Positions 1 through 7,688 are shown, counted from the first letter of the stretch. The stretch: 64,000 bases of DNA from Microcystis viridis FACHB-1342 (GCF_014698335.1 NZ_JACJSV010000007.1:1-64000), one strand, 5' to 3'. Numbers and translations are program-made. Notes: a model not told the origin generated them from the sequence alone.

Positions 1-304
1 ACAGAGGGACAGAGGTGGTTAGCTGAACGTTGGGAAAAACTGATAGTTTTATCGACGTAAGAAGCAGAAAAATTAGCTAAATTAACAGGATGTACTCTCA
101 GACAATTTCAAGAGAGATAGGCTTTTAGTGGCTTGGGAATAGGCTTTATCAATTTATTCATAATAAATATTGGCAGAAGATTAAAGATTAGTTATTGTGA
201 ATAACTCTTTTGATTAGAAAAAGATAAACTTGAGAATCTTCGGTCAAATTTATTGACTCAAAATCAGCTGTAATTAATTTAAATGAAACAGCCCTACGCC
301 TACC
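1..304. other. Gene-free left edge with a possible decayed ORF
   Basis: The first 120 bases stay open in one frame except for a stop at 58-60 and a final stop at 118-120. The reading is rich in Lys, Glu, Trp and Leu and contains LAKLTGCTLRQFQER, which looks like the C-terminus of a decayed gene whose start lies outside the window. I do not recognise the family. Positions 121-304 are AT-rich and show no gene or clear structure. Confidence 0.3.
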
Positions 305-375
305 GGCACCCCCCTTATCAAGGGGGGCAGGGGGGATCAAACCTAAAATCCATTTTTAATTTAATTATAACCAGC
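305..375. repeat. Dispersed palindromic repeat, copy 1
   Basis: A 71-base element opens with a CCCCCCTTATCAAGGGGGG palindrome, then a GGGGGGATC block and an AT-rich tail ending AATTATAACCAGC. Almost the same 71 bases recur at 60933-61003, about 60 kb away. It resembles the small non-coding palindromic elements scattered through Microcystis genomes. Either strand could form a strong hairpin. Confidence 0.75.
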
Positions 376-505
376 CATTTATTATCTCAAGAATAATCTC
401 ACAGATCGCTATCAATATCGCTGATTGCCTCTAATTGTTACTAATCAGTTTAAGAGGTTGGAAGGGTTCTTTTTCGGACTCGATCTCCTCTAAAAAATAT
501 TACAA

Positions 506-1852
506 TCAATCGCTTTTGATATACGCTTTAAAAATAGATGATAATTGAAATCGGTTTTGCTCCCTTTGAATTAAATAACGTTGTTGCAAGGATTGTAAAC
601 CATTGATTAAATCACTAGCAGATAAATCTAGGTTATTTTTTAACTCCTCTCTAGATAAAGGTTGATCAACTTTACTTAATTCTAAGGCGATTTGTTGAGC
701 AAGGGGAGAACAGCGACCAAAAATTTGTTTTAAATGAGACTGCATTTTTTTAGTAATAACTAAGCTATTTTCTGCCAAGAAATCGTTAACCTTGCCATCA
801 AAAACATCTTTAATCAAAACGGCAATATCAGTTAAATAAAAAGGATTACCTTCGTATAATTGAATTAATTCTAACCATCTTTCCCCATCTTGTAAACCTT
901 TATTCTTAAGAAAATCAATCGCTTCAAATCCTGATAATTCTAAGCATTGAATAGGAGAATTTTCTTGATTAAGATAGTTCATTTCCGCCGATTTTTCTTG
1001 ACTAATGAGAATAAAATGGCTCTGGTGTTGGATTTCTGCAATCAGTTTTAAAAAATGTTGATAACTACTATATTCAGGTTGATAATTACCCGCCATTTGA
1101 CCAACAGCAAAAAGATTTTGAAAATCATCTAAGACGATTAAACATTTATGATTGCTTAGAACTTCTAACAATTGCTGGATTTTATTATCGGTGCTTTCCT
1201 TCGGTTCTTTTTGGCAAGTATTCAATAAATCATTTAGCCATAAATCTAAAGACTTAGGAAATTTTAAACTTTTCCAAATCACCACTTCAAATTGTTCTAA
1301 ATTGAGATCAATAAATCGTTTAACTAGGGTGGTTTTTCCTATTCCCCATAATCCCAAAACAGCAATTAAGCGAGTATTTTGCTTAAATACCCAGTTCGAG
1401 ACTGTTGCCAGTTCATTTTCTCGATCATAAAAGTCAATAATTTGGGGAGCAAGGGTTAGATCATGATATTTTGATTCAGATTGAGAGTTTATATATCTAT
1501 TTTTATCATTGTCATTGGGTAAAGTGAAGGTTTGTGTATGGCAAAAATGGTTATTGTTACTATTTACAACATTCAAAGAATTTGGAGATGATTTAATCTT
1601 CATTCTTTCTATAGTAGAACGAAAATTAGATTTTCTTATTTCTTCCCCAAAAGCATCCGATAAAAGCTTCCATAATTTAGCACCTTCCTCTCTAATATGA
1701 GTCTCACTGCGGTGATATTCGTTACCTATTTCTTGATAACTCTGTCCTTGCCAACTCCCTTCAAAAATAGCCTTCTGGATAGTATTTAGCGGCTTTTTAT
1801 CTCGCTCGATAAGGCGTTCGTCAATCAGTTGTAAGACTTCCGTGATATTCAT
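506..1852 (-). CDS. STAND-type NTPase with N-terminal helical domain (NB-ARC-like)
   Basis: This 448-residue protein is a signal-transduction NTPase. The N-terminal ~85 residues form a helical, HTH-like domain (WQGQSYQEIGNEYHRS) like that in cyanobacterial vMAP and NB-ARC/WD40 proteins, where it is thought to mediate recruitment. A NACHT/NB-ARC domain follows from about residue 140, with Walker A GLWGIGKTT near 167 and Walker B CLIVLDDF near 237. The C-terminal ~100 residues look like a winged helix. Unlike many relatives it has no WD40 or TPR sensor repeats, so it is either a compact form or truncated. It faces away from the two small genes at 2.1 kb. Related cyanobacterial proteins act in conflict or apoptosis-like signalling; the function here is inferred. 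Confidence 0.75.
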   Translation of the reverse strand: MNITEVLQLIDERLIERDKKPLNTIQKAIFEGSWQGQSYQEIGNEYHRSETHIREEGAKLWKLLSDAFGEEIRKSNFRSTIERMKIKSSPNSLNVVNSNNNHFCHTQTFTLPNDNDKNRYINSQSESKYHDLTLAPQIIDFYDRENELATVSNWVFKQNTRLIAVLGLWGIGKTTLVKRFIDLNLEQFEVVIWKSLKFPKSLDLWLNDLLNTCQKEPKESTDNKIQQLLEVLSNHKCLIVLDDFQNLFAVGQMAGNYQPEYSSYQHFLKLIAEIQHQSHFILISQEKSAEMNYLNQENSPIQCLELSGFEAIDFLKNKGLQDGERWLELIQLYEGNPFYLTDIAVLIKDVFDGKVNDFLAENSLVITKKMQSHLKQIFGRCSPLAQQIALELSKVDQPLSREELKNNLDLSASDLINGLQSLQQRYLIQREQNRFQLSSIFKAYIKSD

Positions 1853-2098
1853 ACAATCGACACAGCAAAAGACTTTTGGGTATTATAGCCCAACTAAATC
1901 CCACTTTTTCCAATTTTCAGAAAAATTTACCCGACAAAACTCCCGATAAAATCCGATGTTTAGGGGTTGTCACTTTTTGGAAGCGTTTGGCATGATGGAA
2001 TGTAGTTAAGCAAAACAGACCTAAAACTAACCACATCTAACTCAGCGACGCTAGTTCTAAGTATTATTGCTTATGTCTCAGTTTAACGTAGGTATTTT

Positions 2099-2284
2099 AT
2101 GACGAAGTTCGTTTTAGACAAATATGCGCTCGATTCTAAAAAATCAGAAGCTAAGGCAAAAATCGTCGGTTCATTGGGTTCAAATGCCTCAATTTCAGGG
2201 GATCAGATAGAAGTACCCAGTTATGATGCGAGTAAAGTGGTTCAGATTTTAAGTCAAGTTGGTATCAAGTATTCGGGAGGGTAG
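2099..2284 (+). CDS. Small protein of unknown function (61 aa)
   Basis: A 61-residue soluble protein, basic at the N-terminus and ending in GIKYSGG. I do not recognise a family. The sequence suggests a helix followed by a small alpha/beta unit and lacks membrane segments or cysteines. It sits 6 bases upstream of another small gene in the same direction, so the two are probably co-transcribed. An eight-codon reading frame starting ATG at 2072 ends on the ATGA that begins this gene, a layout compatible with translational coupling, though it lacks a good ribosome-binding site. The ~240-base gap to the STAND gene would carry divergent promoters. Confidence 0.55.
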   Translation: MTKFVLDKYALDSKKSEAKAKIVGSLGSNASISGDQIEVPSYDASKVVQILSQVGIKYSGG

Positions 2285-2290
2285 ATTCAA

Positions 2291-2494
2291 ATGTCAGGTA
2301 TTGTGAAAATAGATACATTAGGACAAATCTCATCCACCCTACGTTCATACAAGGATCAGGGTGTCAAGGAAATAACTTTTGAAGTTCCTGCTGGTACAGA
2401 GACAAGAGTTCATAACATTGAGCTATTTGGTTATAAAGTTGGTACATACACTGAGACTCGTGACAAATATGTGCAAATAACTTTTAAACTTTAG
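2291..2494 (+). CDS. Small protein of unknown function (67 aa)
   Basis: A 67-residue protein starting 6 bases after the preceding 61-residue gene. Alternating hydrophobic residues (KEITFEVPAG, KYVQITFKL) suggest a mostly beta fold. There is no signal peptide, membrane segment or recognisable catalytic motif. Close spacing implies a two-gene operon with the upstream small gene and perhaps a two-protein complex. A decayed mobile element follows within 50 bases. Function unknown. Confidence 0.55.
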   Translation: MSGIVKIDTLGQISSTLRSYKDQGVKEITFEVPAGTETRVHNIELFGYKVGTYTETRDKYVQITFKL

Positions 2495-2543
2495 GGAGTA
2501 GTAGACTGTTACAGTCTGGTCAACCGTATACATATTTTTACTT

Positions 2544-2788
2544 GGGTGCATCTCATTTTTGTAAATCTACCAAGTTGGGGTTTTTACGGGGAAACTCTCT
2601 GCTAAAGTCGGGCATTACTTCCGATTTTATCACTCAATCCAATTTTTTGGGGGGTTCTACCCTCCAAACCCCCCGTGCATTAGCTTTTCGGTGGGATGCT
2701 TACAGTCAGCTGCTGATACATTTGCAATCATTTAAGAGTCACTGATAATGGCTGATTGTCGGTATTTCTGCAAATGTCAGATGCTCCC
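2544..2788. mobile_element. Decayed miniature inverted-repeat element (~245 bp)
   Basis: The element is bounded by imperfect terminal inverted repeats: GGGTGCATCTCATTTTTG on the left and, read on the other strand, GGGAGCATCTGACATTTG on the right. It holds an open frame (2542-2745) that I believe is an artefact of the element and not a gene. A similar end sequence (GGGAGCATCGAGAGCATCCC) appears alone near 40492. No transposase is encoded, so it is a MITE or IS remnant. Confidence 0.6.
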
Positions 2789-2903
2789 TTACATATCCTG
2801 ATCTGGTCTTAATCATTCTTATCTCACAAGTCATTAAAATTCGATGTATAAAATAGTACGGACACCAAATATAATTTATAAAATACTGTAAAATTTAGTA
2901 AGC

Positions 2904-3122
2904 ATGGTTAATTTAATTATTACGCTAGTGAGATTTATTATCGCTGTGATATTAACAATCTTTTTAGTCATTCTTTTTCCCCTTGAAATATTGATTCGAT
3001 TGTTTTTTACAATCATTGTTTCGGTTTTTTCAAGAACAAGAGCACAAAGTGCGTGGGACGATTTTCCATTGGTATTTTCAGGACTTTCTTCATTGTGGCA
3101 ATGGGTATCAGATTATGATTAA
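2904..3122 (+). CDS. Small hydrophobic membrane protein (72 aa)
   Basis: A 72-residue protein with a long hydrophobic stretch from about residue 3 to 44 that could make two membrane helices, followed by a polar C-terminus (SRTRAQSAWDDFP) and WQWVSDYD at the end. No family recognised. It stands alone between the MITE at 2.5-2.8 kb and the toxin-antitoxin cluster. The lipid-facing composition argues for a real small inner-membrane protein. Confidence 0.5.
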   Translation: MVNLIITLVRFIIAVILTIFLVILFPLEILIRLFFTIIVSVFSRTRAQSAWDDFPLVFSGLSSLWQWVSDYD

Positions 3123-3132
3123 TTTCTAAGAT

Positions 3133-3254
3133 GCGATCGCTTTTCTGATCGGGTGCATTATACTTTGTTAATGCACCTTATTTGTTGTCTATAATTTAAA
3201 AGATTGAGATAAGGGCAGTTTGTTGGGTTGATTTTGCGTTAAAATTAAGTTAGA
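3133..3254 (+). repeat. TA-upstream repeat, copy A, with invertible-loop hairpin
   Basis: This copy begins GCGATCGCTTTTCTGATCGG, contains a hairpin (3152-3177) with 8-base arms GGTGCATT/AATGCACC around the loop ATACTTTGTT, and ends with a segment containing TTTGTTGGGTTG and TTAAAATTAAG. Related copies precede the modules at 5.67 and 6.56 kb. The last part holds a TAAAAT that could act as a -10 element for the antitoxin downstream. In copy B the same hairpin loop is inverted. Confidence 0.65.
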
Positions 3255-3285
3255 TATGTCTTAATTGATGAAACTTAGCAAGACA

Positions 3286-3525
3286 ATGAATACTTCGACC
3301 ACTTTTCAAGAAATCGCCGCCGAAATTCAATTATTTGATAATATTGAACAAAAAGAACAATTTATTTTTGTAGTGGGTGCTTTAGTTTCTCGCATCATCA
3401 GTCTTCATAAAGCCGCAGAAATCATGGAAATGGATACAGAAATGTTCTTGAAAATTTTAGAATTAATGAGAATCGATTTTTCTTATCTTACTACAGAAGA
3501 CATAGATAGAGAAAAAAAATGGTAA
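3286..3525 (+). CDS. UPF0175-type antitoxin
   Basis: About 79 residues from ATG 3286; in-frame alternatives are ATG 3268 and TTG 3265. The pattern FVVGALVSRIISLHKAAEIMEMD is typical of UPF0175 proteins, small helical DNA-binding antitoxins paired with DUF3368 PIN toxins. It should repress its own operon and neutralise the toxin gene it overlaps. No strong Shine-Dalgarno distinguishes the candidate starts. The dispersed repeat ending at 3254 probably supplies the promoter region. Confidence 0.75.
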   Translation: MNTSTTFQEIAAEIQLFDNIEQKEQFIFVVGALVSRIISLHKAAEIMEMDTEMFLKILELMRIDFSYLTTEDIDREKKW

Positions 3526-3530
3526 TCTCT

Positions 3531-4013
3531 ATGAAAATTGTTTTCAATTCTTCCCCTTTAATCTTTTTGTCTCAGTTAGGATTTTTAGAAAGATACCTAG
3601 ATTCTAATGATAATTTTTATTTGCCTGCAACCGTACAACAAGAAATTAATGCCAAACAAGATCAATCTTCAGAGACTCTTAATAAGCTGATCAATCAACA
3701 GAAATTAATTATCCTAAATATTAAATTAATCTCTCTAGCAAATAGTTTAAATGAACGTTTAGGGAAAGGTGAATCTGATGCCATTACTTTAGGAATAGAA
3801 TTACAAACTGATTATATCATCCTTGATGACTTTGCAGCAAGAAAAGAAGCACTACGCTTAGGCTTAAATGTTAAAGGAACTTTAGCGATTATTCGTAAAC
3901 TTCTCAAAGAAGGAAAGATAGAAATTGAAAATTTGGAGATTTTTTATCAAAGACTTAGAGAAATTAACTTTAGAGTCAAGCGTGAGATATTTGAGAGCAT
4001 TTTTGGAGACTGA
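3531..4013 (+). CDS. DUF3368 PIN-domain toxin
   Basis: A PIN-fold ribonuclease of about 160 residues. N-terminal MKIVFNSSPLIFL matches the DUF3368 start, where an Asn often stands in for the first PIN acidic residue. GKGESDAITLGIEL carries the central acidic residues and DYIILDDFAARKEA the C-terminal Asp pair. An ATG at 3519 overlaps the antitoxin stop, but 3531 fits the family start better. Paired with the UPF0175 protein, it should cleave RNA when the antitoxin decays. The domain looks intact. Confidence 0.8.
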   Translation: MKIVFNSSPLIFLSQLGFLERYLDSNDNFYLPATVQQEINAKQDQSSETLNKLINQQKLIILNIKLISLANSLNERLGKGESDAITLGIELQTDYIILDDFAARKEALRLGLNVKGTLAIIRKLLKEGKIEIENLEIFYQRLREINFRVKREIFESIFGD

Positions 4014-4051
4014 GTGTGATACTGAAGGCACTGCGTAGCAGCACGCTTATT

Positions 4052-4083
4052 TTGTCGGGTGCATTAACAAAGTATAATGCGCC
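4052..4083. repeat. Isolated copy of the GGTGCATT hairpin
   Basis: The hairpin GGTGCATT-AACAAAGTAT-AATGCGCC at 4058-4083 lies at the convergent 3' ends of the DUF3368 gene and the next minus-strand pair, where it could serve as a terminator-like structure. Its loop has the copy B orientation, opposite to copy A at 3152-3177. Confidence 0.55.
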
Positions 4084-4263
4084 TTATTTCTTGTTATTGA
4101 TAGATTCCCACCATAACTTTAAATCACTTTCATTAATCTTTTTTTGAAGATATTCAATCTGATCTGAATAACTGAGATTTTTCATGTCTTCAGCCATTTT
4201 TTCTTGACTGGTTTGTTTAAAAGCTAAACAGTCAAAACTTTTTTTAATTGTCGTTGGCTTCAT
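4084..4263 (-). CDS. Small partner protein of a PIN toxin (probable antitoxin)
   Basis: A 59-residue protein from ATG 4263 (a TTG lies one codon earlier), beginning MKPTTIKKSFDCLAFK. Short proteins of this form commonly accompany PIN-domain genes in cyanobacteria. It overlaps the end of the upstream PIN gene, so translation is probably coupled. Toxin-first order is unusual for type II modules but seen with this pair. Its antitoxin role is inferred from position. Confidence 0.65.
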   Translation of the reverse strand: MKPTTIKKSFDCLAFKQTSQEKMAEDMKNLSYSDQIEYLQKKINESDLKLWWESINNKK

Positions 4264-4696
4264 CAATTGTTACCTCTAAAGGAGAAATAATAGTCAAAAT
4301 CCCATAGCCATTGAGTAAATTAATTTGATTATAGCCTTTCATTTTATCTAGGCGCACAATATGTTTAAAATTCCATGATATGATTGCATCCGCTACATGA
4401 GTAGCATCATTAATAGACTTTGATGTAACAACTCCTTCATTGATATAAGCATCCCTTAACTGTAAAACTTCAGCTGTTATCTTAACTACTTCAATAACTC
4501 TCTGCGGAATCGATAATAAAATATCTTTAACCGATTGGGAGGCATTAATTAATTCGCTAACAATGATATCACTCATTAACAAAATAAACTTTTCTTGCTT
4601 AATGGCTTCCATCAATTGATTGGACTCTAAGGAAAATTCATCATCTAAACAGCATCCAATCACTGATGTATCGATATAAACTCTAAGTTTTTTCAT
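4244..4696 (-). CDS. PIN-domain ribonuclease toxin (VapC-like)
   Basis: A 150-residue PIN protein. LRVYIDTSVIGCCLDDEF has the first catalytic Asp, LLMSDIIVSELINA the Glu-bearing helix, and SINDATHVADAIISWN plus HIVRLDKMKGYN the C-terminal acidic residues. The length is normal and no key residue is missing. The small partner gene follows with a short overlap. It is convergent with the UPF0175/DUF3368 pair. Likely a toxin endoribonuclease cleaving tRNA or mRNA. Confidence 0.8.
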   Translation of the reverse strand: MKKLRVYIDTSVIGCCLDDEFSLESNQLMEAIKQEKFILLMSDIIVSELINASQSVKDILLSIPQRVIEVVKITAEVLQLRDAYINEGVVTSKSINDATHVADAIISWNFKHIVRLDKMKGYNQINLLNGYGILTIISPLEVTIDEANDN

Positions 4697-4904
4697 AAAT
4701 GATAGAAAAAGTTTTCTGATCTTAGTTTAACATCAAAAGTGCGATCGCCGCTCTTTTAGAGTGGATTAAGGTAGTGTAATGCAGCTTATTGATAATAGAA
4801 TTTTTGAAACCTAAAAGTCGAGGGCTTTAGTTTTAAGATTTATCAAGCTTAAAGTACAGTTAACATTAAGCTATAATAATCATTAGCCAACAACAGTTAT
4901 TACT

Positions 4905-5153
4905 ATGTCTTTTGCAGCTAAATATCGAGATCGGATTGTGATTAACCCAGACATTCGCAGTGGCAAACCTTGCATTGTCAATACTCGTATTGCAGTAGCA
5001 GATATTTTTGATTATCTAGGAGGAGGGATGACTATTGAAGAAATATTAGATGATTTCCCCGATCTTACCTTAGAAGATATACAAGCCTGTTTTGCATTTG
5101 CCGCCGAGCGGGATCGTCGTTTAATGGTTATTCCCTATGAAACTGCTATTTGA
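4905..5153 (+). CDS. DUF433 antitoxin (VapB45-like)
   Basis: An 82-residue DUF433 protein. RIVINPDIRSGKPCIVNTRI and the helical EEILDDFPDLTLEDIQACF are the family hallmarks of a small HTH-type antitoxin. Its 3' end overlaps the next gene by 17 bases, giving translational coupling with the DUF5615 toxin. Expected to bind the operator of its own operon. Confidence 0.9.
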   Translation: MSFAAKYRDRIVINPDIRSGKPCIVNTRIAVADIFDYLGGGMTIEEILDDFPDLTLEDIQACFAFAAERDRRLMVIPYETAI

Positions 5154-5469
5154 CGAAAATTTATCACCTAAACTACCTCTGTTACTGGTATCACATTTTC
5201 CCGATAGCGCTCATGTTAGAGATTGTAGCCTAAAAGGGTTTCCCGATCAAAGGATTTGGGAATATGCGCGTATCAATGGATTGATAATTGTCTCGAAAGA
5301 TTCTGATTTTTATCAACGGAGTTTGTTGTATGGCCAACCTCCAAAGTTCATCTGGTTGAGGATTGGAAATTGTACCACTCATCATCTAATCAGTCTTATT
5401 TTAAAACATAAACAAGCTATTAAGAGATTTAGCGATAATTCTACCGAGTCTGTTTTAGTAATTACATAA
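5137..5469 (+). CDS. DUF5615 PIN-like toxin (VapC45-like)
   Basis: A 110-residue DUF5615 protein. It opens with MKLLFDENLSPKL, carrying the first acidic pair, and has IIVSKDSDFYQRS with the second acidic cluster, matching Mut7-C/PIN-like nucleases. It overlaps the DUF433 antitoxin gene, the usual order. Length and motifs are complete, so the module is probably functional. Confidence 0.88.
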   Translation: MKLLFDENLSPKLPLLLVSHFPDSAHVRDCSLKGFPDQRIWEYARINGLIIVSKDSDFYQRSLLYGQPPKFIWLRIGNCTTHHLISLILKHKQAIKRFSDNSTESVLVIT

Positions 5470-5485
5470 TCATATATTATCCTAA

Positions 5486-5629
5486 GCGATCGCTTTTCTG
5501 ATCGGGTGCATTAACAAAGTATAATGCACTTTATTTATTGTTTATTGATGAAATGATCCAAAGACGTTAATTTAAAAGATTGAGGTCAGGGGAGTTTGTT
5601 GGGTTGGTCTTGTGTTAAAATTAAGCTAG
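5486..5629 (+). repeat. TA-upstream repeat, copy B (loop inverted relative to copy A)
   Basis: It starts with the same GCGATCGCTTTTCTGATCGG as copy A and carries the hairpin at 5505-5530 with loop AACAAAGTAT, the exact reverse complement of the copy A loop. It then adds a block (TGAAATGATCCAAAGACG) shared with copy C before the common TTTGTTGGGTTGGTCTTGTG segment. The repeat ends about 45 bases before hicB. Confidence 0.65.
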
Positions 5630-5673
5630 AGTAAATTCTAATCTCCGATTAAAATTTCAACGGAACAATCACC

Positions 5674-5937
5674 ATGAACTTTTATACCGTTATTCTGAGA
5701 AAAAGTGCAGATTATTGGGTCTCATTATGTCTTGAAAATGGATTAGTTAGACAAGGAGAAACTCAGGAAAAAGCTATTGAGAAACTAAAAGAAGCGATTG
5801 AATCTTTTTGGGAGATTTATCATGATCAAGCCAATATATATACCAGTCCTATTCCTATAGACGAACTTCATGAATTTTTAACTGTGGGAGATTCTGAAAC
5901 TCCCGAAACTTACGAACTCAGAAAAGTTTATGCCTAA
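5674..5937 (+). CDS. hicB: HicB-family antitoxin
   Basis: An 87-residue protein with the partial RNase H-like HicB fold: FYTVILRKSADYWVSLCLEN, then QGETQEKAIEKLKEAIESF. It lies directly upstream of and overlaps hicA by 8 bases. This short cyanobacterial form lacks the C-terminal ribbon-helix-helix of long HicB proteins, so repression may depend on the complex. A dispersed repeat precedes it. Confidence 0.85.
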   Translation: MNFYTVILRKSADYWVSLCLENGLVRQGETQEKAIEKLKEAIESFWEIYHDQANIYTSPIPIDELHEFLTVGDSETPETYELRKVYA

Positions 5938-6169
5938 AAATATTCCTTCTCTTAAACCCAAAGCACTAATCAAAATTCTTGAAAAAGGAGGCTGTCAATT
6001 TTATCGAGAAGGAAAAGGTGATCCTCGTTTATATTGTAGAGTATTGTATAATCAACGTCGAATCGTTCCTATTGATATAGGTGCAAAAGAAATGTCCCCT
6101 GCTTATGTTTTACGAATTTTTAGACAATTTGGTTTTACAGATGAAGAAATAGAACATTTATTAAAATAG
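5930..6169 (+). CDS. hicA: HicA-family mRNA interferase with catalytic His replaced
   Basis: A 79-residue double-stranded-RNA-binding-fold toxin of the HicA/YcfA family (LIKILEKGGCQFYREGKGD, then RRIVPIDIGAKEMSPAYVLR). Family members have a His right after the GKGD or GS motif that is needed for mRNA cleavage. Here it reads GKGDPRLY, so Pro occupies that place; a single C-to-A difference would restore His. The fold otherwise looks complete. The toxin is probably inactive or altered, though it may still bind RNA or HicB. Confidence 0.8.
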   Translation: MPKNIPSLKPKALIKILEKGGCQFYREGKGDPRLYCRVLYNQRRIVPIDIGAKEMSPAYVLRIFRQFGFTDEEIEHLLK

Positions 6170-6436
6170 ATGATTGAATGCGTTTTTTCAAACGAAGAAA
6201 TTATCTATTCTAGTACGCTTTATCTTAATTTTATTTCCAAGAGCTAAAATAAAGTGATAGCTACTTTTTTAAGGTACATTAACACAAGAGTAAAACCCTC
6301 GATTGCTTGTTATAAATTGATTTAATGATTAATTTTCACCCAGTCATCGTCGATAAATTAGCCTGCCTTAAAAACAGGTAAAGTGACTATCACCATTTTG
6401 CCTAATTTTTTCACTCTGGTAATGAACTTTTGATTA
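6170..6436. other. Intergenic gap with no recognised gene
   Basis: About 270 AT-rich bases between hicA and repeat copy C. An inexact inverted pair (AAAGTGATAGCTACTTTTTT near 6251 and AAAGTGACTATCACCATTTT near 6380) may be the ends of a decayed small element. No coding sequence seen. Confidence 0.35.
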
Positions 6437-6516
6437 TGAAATGATCCAAAGACGTTAATTTAAAAGATTGAGGTAAGGCAGTTTGTTGGGTTGGTCTTGT
6501 GTTAAAATTGGGTTAG
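6437..6516 (+). repeat. TA-upstream repeat, copy C
   Basis: A shorter copy lacking the hairpin part: it starts TGAAATGATCCAAAGACG and runs through TTTGTTGGGTTGGTCTTGTG to TTAAAATTGGGTTAG. It ends about 50 bases before the antitoxin start at 6565, the same relation as copy B to hicB. Confidence 0.65.
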
Positions 6517-6564
6517 GGCTAGTCTGAATCATTTATCCTGTATCATTTAAGGGTGGAGAAAACT

Positions 6565-6825
6565 ATGCTAAAAACCTTTAAAGCAATTTTGAAAAATAAT
6601 ACCCTTCAATGGCTTAATGAAACCCCTGAAATCAACTCCGAATATCCTGTTAATGTTTATATTACATTATTAGAAGAAAATATCATTGGTGAAAATCGAT
6701 CTAACGGTCAAAAAATGGCCAATGCTTTGAAAAAAATTGCTAACAATAATACTTTTACTGCTGTTGATACCCAACAGTGGCAACAACAAAATCGGTGCGA
6801 TCGCTCTCTTCCTGATCGGGATTAA
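6565..6825 (+). CDS. Antitoxin of a VapBC-like module
   Basis: An 86-residue protein from ATG 6565; a GTG at 6553 lies inside the GGGTGGAGAA ribosome-binding site, so ATG is preferred. It begins MLKTFKAILKNNTLQWLNE, a short beta-rich N-terminus often found upstream of cyanobacterial PIN toxins. The C-terminus (WQQQNRCDRSLPDRD) is polar; CGATCGC there is a HIP1-like site read through in frame. It sits 3 bases from a truncated PIN gene and may now be an orphan antitoxin. Confidence 0.65.
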   Translation: MLKTFKAILKNNTLQWLNETPEINSEYPVNVYITLLEENIIGENRSNGQKMANALKKIANNNTFTAVDTQQWQQQNRCDRSLPDRD

Positions 6826-6828
6826 ATC

Positions 6829-7047
6829 ATGTTATTAGATAGCAATATTATCATCTATGCCGCTCAATTGGAAAATGAGTTTCTCAGGGAGTTTATTGCA
6901 GAAAATTCTCCTTATGTATCTGCTTTATCTTATCTGGAAGTTTTAGGTTACTATCGGTTAACTCATCAGGATAAAGTCTATTTTGAAGAATTTTTTACAA
7001 GCAGTAACTTTATACCAATTCTCCAAAGTCTGACTACAGAAGTTTAA
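6829..7047 (+). pseudogene. Truncated PIN-domain toxin (VapC N-terminal half)
   Basis: Only 72 residues remain, about half a PIN domain. MLLDSNIIIYAAQ carries the first Asp and ALSYLEVLGYYRL the Glu helix, but the C-terminal half with the last acidic residues is absent. The frame ends within a CCCCCTAAATCCCCC block resembling the dispersed palindromic elements, which suggests that an insertion or deletion removed the 3' end. Probably inactive. Confidence 0.75.
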
Positions 7048-7331
7048 TCCCCCTAAATCCCCCTTAAAAAGGGTGACTTAAATTCGATGTGTAGTTTTCA
7101 TTTAGAGAAATGGTATTAGGAACTTTTTCTATATACATGGCTATCATTCTAGCAAATAGAGAGAATTCTTATCCATTAAGAAATGTTACAAATTACATGG
7201 GTACATCAAGAAAAGTTAAGGGGCGTATCCATTGATGGATAAGGGTTTTCGGCTATTGTAGTATATATGTATGGGGGAAGTTCAGTAATTCAGCCAGCCC
7301 TAACTAAAATCTTCACTAGCGACGGGAGTAT
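7048..7331. repeat. Gene-free region with palindromic-element remnant
   Basis: Positions 7048-7080 hold an ATCCCCCTTAAAAAGGGTGA palindromic block of the kind found at 305 and 60933. The rest to 7331 is AT-rich and contains no recognised gene. It separates the toxin-antitoxin island from the psaC terminator. Confidence 0.4.
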
Positions 7332-7361
7332 AACGAAAAAAGAGGACTGGTTAGTCCTCTT
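7332..7361 (-). terminator. Rho-independent terminator of psaC
   Basis: A perfect 9-base stem AAGAGGACT/AGTCCTCTT (7340-7348 and 7353-7361) with a 4-base loop. On the minus strand a run of T follows the hairpin directly, the classic form. It lies about 50 bases beyond the psaC stop in the direction of transcription. Confidence 0.88.
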
Positions 7362-7409
7362 AACAAGATTAGTTTTCGCTAAATGTTAAACACAGAATGA
7401 TTGGCGGGC

Positions 7410-7688
<279 letters not shown>

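Noticed and set aside
2542..2745. A 67-residue frame with GGSTLQTPRALAFRWDAYSQ
   Set aside because: It lies wholly inside the inverted-repeat element at 2544-2788 and I recall the same text as a repeated non-genic feature in Microcystis; treated as part of the element.
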